NCBI GenBank assembly: GCA_022712785.1
Contig: JAFLJX010000018.1
Coordinates: forward strand, 1-32,314
Direction: 5' to 3'
Source of the DNA: Mycoplasmatota bacterium
GTDB taxonomy: Bacteria; Bacillota_I; Bacilli_A; Izemoplasmatales; Izemoplasmataceae
DNA: 32,314 nucleotides
A model generated the notes under the pieces. That model ran no database searches. It was given only the letters and a program-made list of their open reading frames with translations, and was not told the DNA's origin. Positions 31,307 through 32,314 of the stretch are shown in pieces (position 1 is the stretch's first letter; every line of letters begins with the position of its first letter). The position numbers were made by a program, and so were the translations under genes.

Positions 31307-32314
31307 ATGAATAAAAAATGGTGGCACAATATGTGCGTTTACCAAATTTATCCAAGAAGTTTTTATGATAGTAATAATGATGGTGTTGGAGATATTAGAG
31401 GAATCATTCAGAAATTAGATTATTTGAAATATCTAGGAATAAATATTATATGGATAAGTCCATTCTATAAATCACCACTTATAGACAATGGGTATGACAT
31501 AAGTGATTATAAAGCAGTTGCTAAAGAATTTGGTGACATAGAAGACGTCAAAAAGTTATTTGAAGAGGCAAAAAAAAGAGACATAAGAATCATGCTAGAT
31601 TTAGTTTTAAATCACACTTCAGATCAACACGAATGGTTTTTAAACTCGAAGAAAAGTCTTGAAAACGAGTATCGTGACTACTATATATGGAGAGATGAAC
31701 CAAGTGATATGGTAAGTACTTTTTCAGGTTCAGCTTGGACTTATGACAAAAGCACTAACCAGTATTACTATCACAATTTTGCGGTTGAACAACCTGACTT
31801 GAATTGGAAAAACAAAGAGATGAGATTTAAGTTATATGAGATGATGAATTGGTGGATTAGTTTAGGTGCATCTGGATTTAGATTGGATGTAATAGATCTT
31901 GTAGGAAAAGATATTGACAAGAAGATTACTGCGAATGGTCCTAAACTACATAATTTAATACAAGAAATAAATACTAACACATTTGGAAACGATGATTTAA
32001 TTACAGTTGGAGAAACCTGGGGTGCGACTTTAAAAGAAGCTGAAATGTATTCATCTCCAGAGAGAGATGAGTTATCAATGGTCTTCCAATTTGAGCATAT
32101 TACTTCTTTTTGGGGAGATGAATTTGGAAAGTGGGATCCAAAACCTTTTGACTTACGTGTTTTAAAAGAGTCATTTTCTAGATGGCAAACAGGATTCACA
32201 AAAAATGGATGGAATTCTCTATTTTGGAATAACCATGATTTACCTAGAGCAGTCTCTAAGTATGGTAATTTAACTTATAGAGTTGAAAGTGCAAAAATGT
32301 TAGCCACAATTCTA
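31307..32314 (+). CDS. GH13 alpha-glucosidase, alpha-1,6 type (partial, runs off the window)
   Basis: The first 336 codons of a GH13 enzyme; the 3' end lies beyond the window. It starts MNKKWWHNMCVYQIYPRSFY with ribosome site AGGAG (31294-31298). GH13 regions are clear: LDLVLNHTSDQHEWF (region I), GFRLDVIDLV with nucleophile Asp194 (region II), VGETWG with acid/base Glu236 (region III) and FWNNHDLPRAVS with transition-state Asp311 (region IV). GNNDGVGD-type QYxP features (NNDGVGDIRGI) mark the oligo-1,6-glucosidase/dextran-glucosidase subfamily (GH13_31). Val195 after the nucleophile is the known mark of alpha-1,6 specificity; alpha-1,4 enzymes have Ala or Thr there. There is no signal peptide, so it is cytoplasmic. 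It would split imported isomalto-oligosaccharides to glucose, completing the pathway. Full-length members have about 535-560 residues. Confidence 0.9.
   Translation, partial: MNKKWWHNMCVYQIYPRSFYDSNNDGVGDIRGIIQKLDYLKYLGINIIWISPFYKSPLIDNGYDISDYKAVAKEFGDIEDVKKLFEEAKKRDIRIMLDLVLNHTSDQHEWFLNSKKSLENEYRDYYIWRDEPSDMVSTFSGSAWTYDKSTNQYYYHNFAVEQPDLNWKNKEMRFKLYEMMNWWISLGASGFRLDVIDLVGKDIDKKITANGPKLHNLIQEINTNTFGNDDLITVGETWGATLKEAEMYSSPERDELSMVFQFEHITSFWGDEFGKWDPKPFDLRVLKESFSRWQTGFTKNGWNSLFWNNHDLPRAVSKYGNLTYRVESAKMLATIL

Noticed and set aside
31771-32199. 142-codon minus-strand frame at the right end
   Set aside because: It lies wholly antisense to the GH13 gene, whose catalytic regions are all intact.
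1-32314. Mycoplasma code with TGA as Trp
   Set aside because: Tryptophan is written TGG throughout and several full-length genes end on TGA at domain-consistent places.

Overview
The window is AT-rich DNA that uses TGA as a real stop codon (the ORFs ending at 16099, 17211, 26888 and 29179 close on TGA). Shine-Dalgarno sites are strong, many surface proteins are lipoproteins, and nothing suggests an outer membrane. This fits a low-GC Firmicute or a standard-code Mollicutes relative (Acholeplasma, Haloplasma or Izemoplasma-like). That placement is an inference from composition and gene style; no marker gene is present to confirm it.

Left region (1-5250) is a mixed set of small genes: an AraC-type protein with an unknown C-terminal domain, a GH114-like (MJ1477/TM1410) lipoprotein, a small membrane protein convergent to it, an XRE regulator, then a short operon of a GNAT acetyltransferase, a PH-like membrane protein and a DtxR-family metal regulator. 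Clear hairpin terminators separate the units.

Iron-type ABC operon (5390-9178): a good promoter (TTGACA-N17-TATACT) is followed at the expected start site by a DtxR-box-like inverted repeat, then a binding lipoprotein, a fused double permease and an ATPase. The DtxR-type regulator sits just upstream, so this looks like a metal-repressed uptake operon. A perfect 15-bp hairpin lies inside the start of the permease ORF, right after the binding-protein stop codon. The gap 9179-9717 holds a decayed IS3-type end and the promoter of the next region.

Right region (9600-32314, about 22 kb) is a carbohydrate-uptake locus that reads as an alpha-1,6-glucan (dextran/isomalto-oligosaccharide) system. It has a surface lipoprotein with four copies of a putative carbohydrate-binding module (three near-identical, 483-bp tandem repeats), a secreted GH66 lipoprotein and a second GH66 with no signal peptide, an AraC/cupin regulator, and a ten-promoter-proximal-to-distal gene series 17333-31029. 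That series holds a tail-anchored Ig-like protein, an EF-hand-bearing binding lipoprotein, a 998-residue binding protein fused to extra modules, two separate pairs of ABC permeases, a propeller-TPR-Yip1 membrane protein and a DUF5696 protein. No sugar ATPase is encoded here. The window ends inside a GH13 glucosidase whose residue after the nucleophile is Val, the alpha-1,6 signature.

The promoters of the surface lipoprotein (9718) and of the transporter series (17333) share an unusual motif ending exactly 10 nt before their -35 boxes, a likely AraC-type activator site tying the locus together. The main candidate for an undescribed system is the transporter series: two permease pairs plus the Yip1 and DUF5696 proteins, apparently built to import large glucan fragments. 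The 277-bp gap 31030-31306 shows no gene or clear regulatory element.
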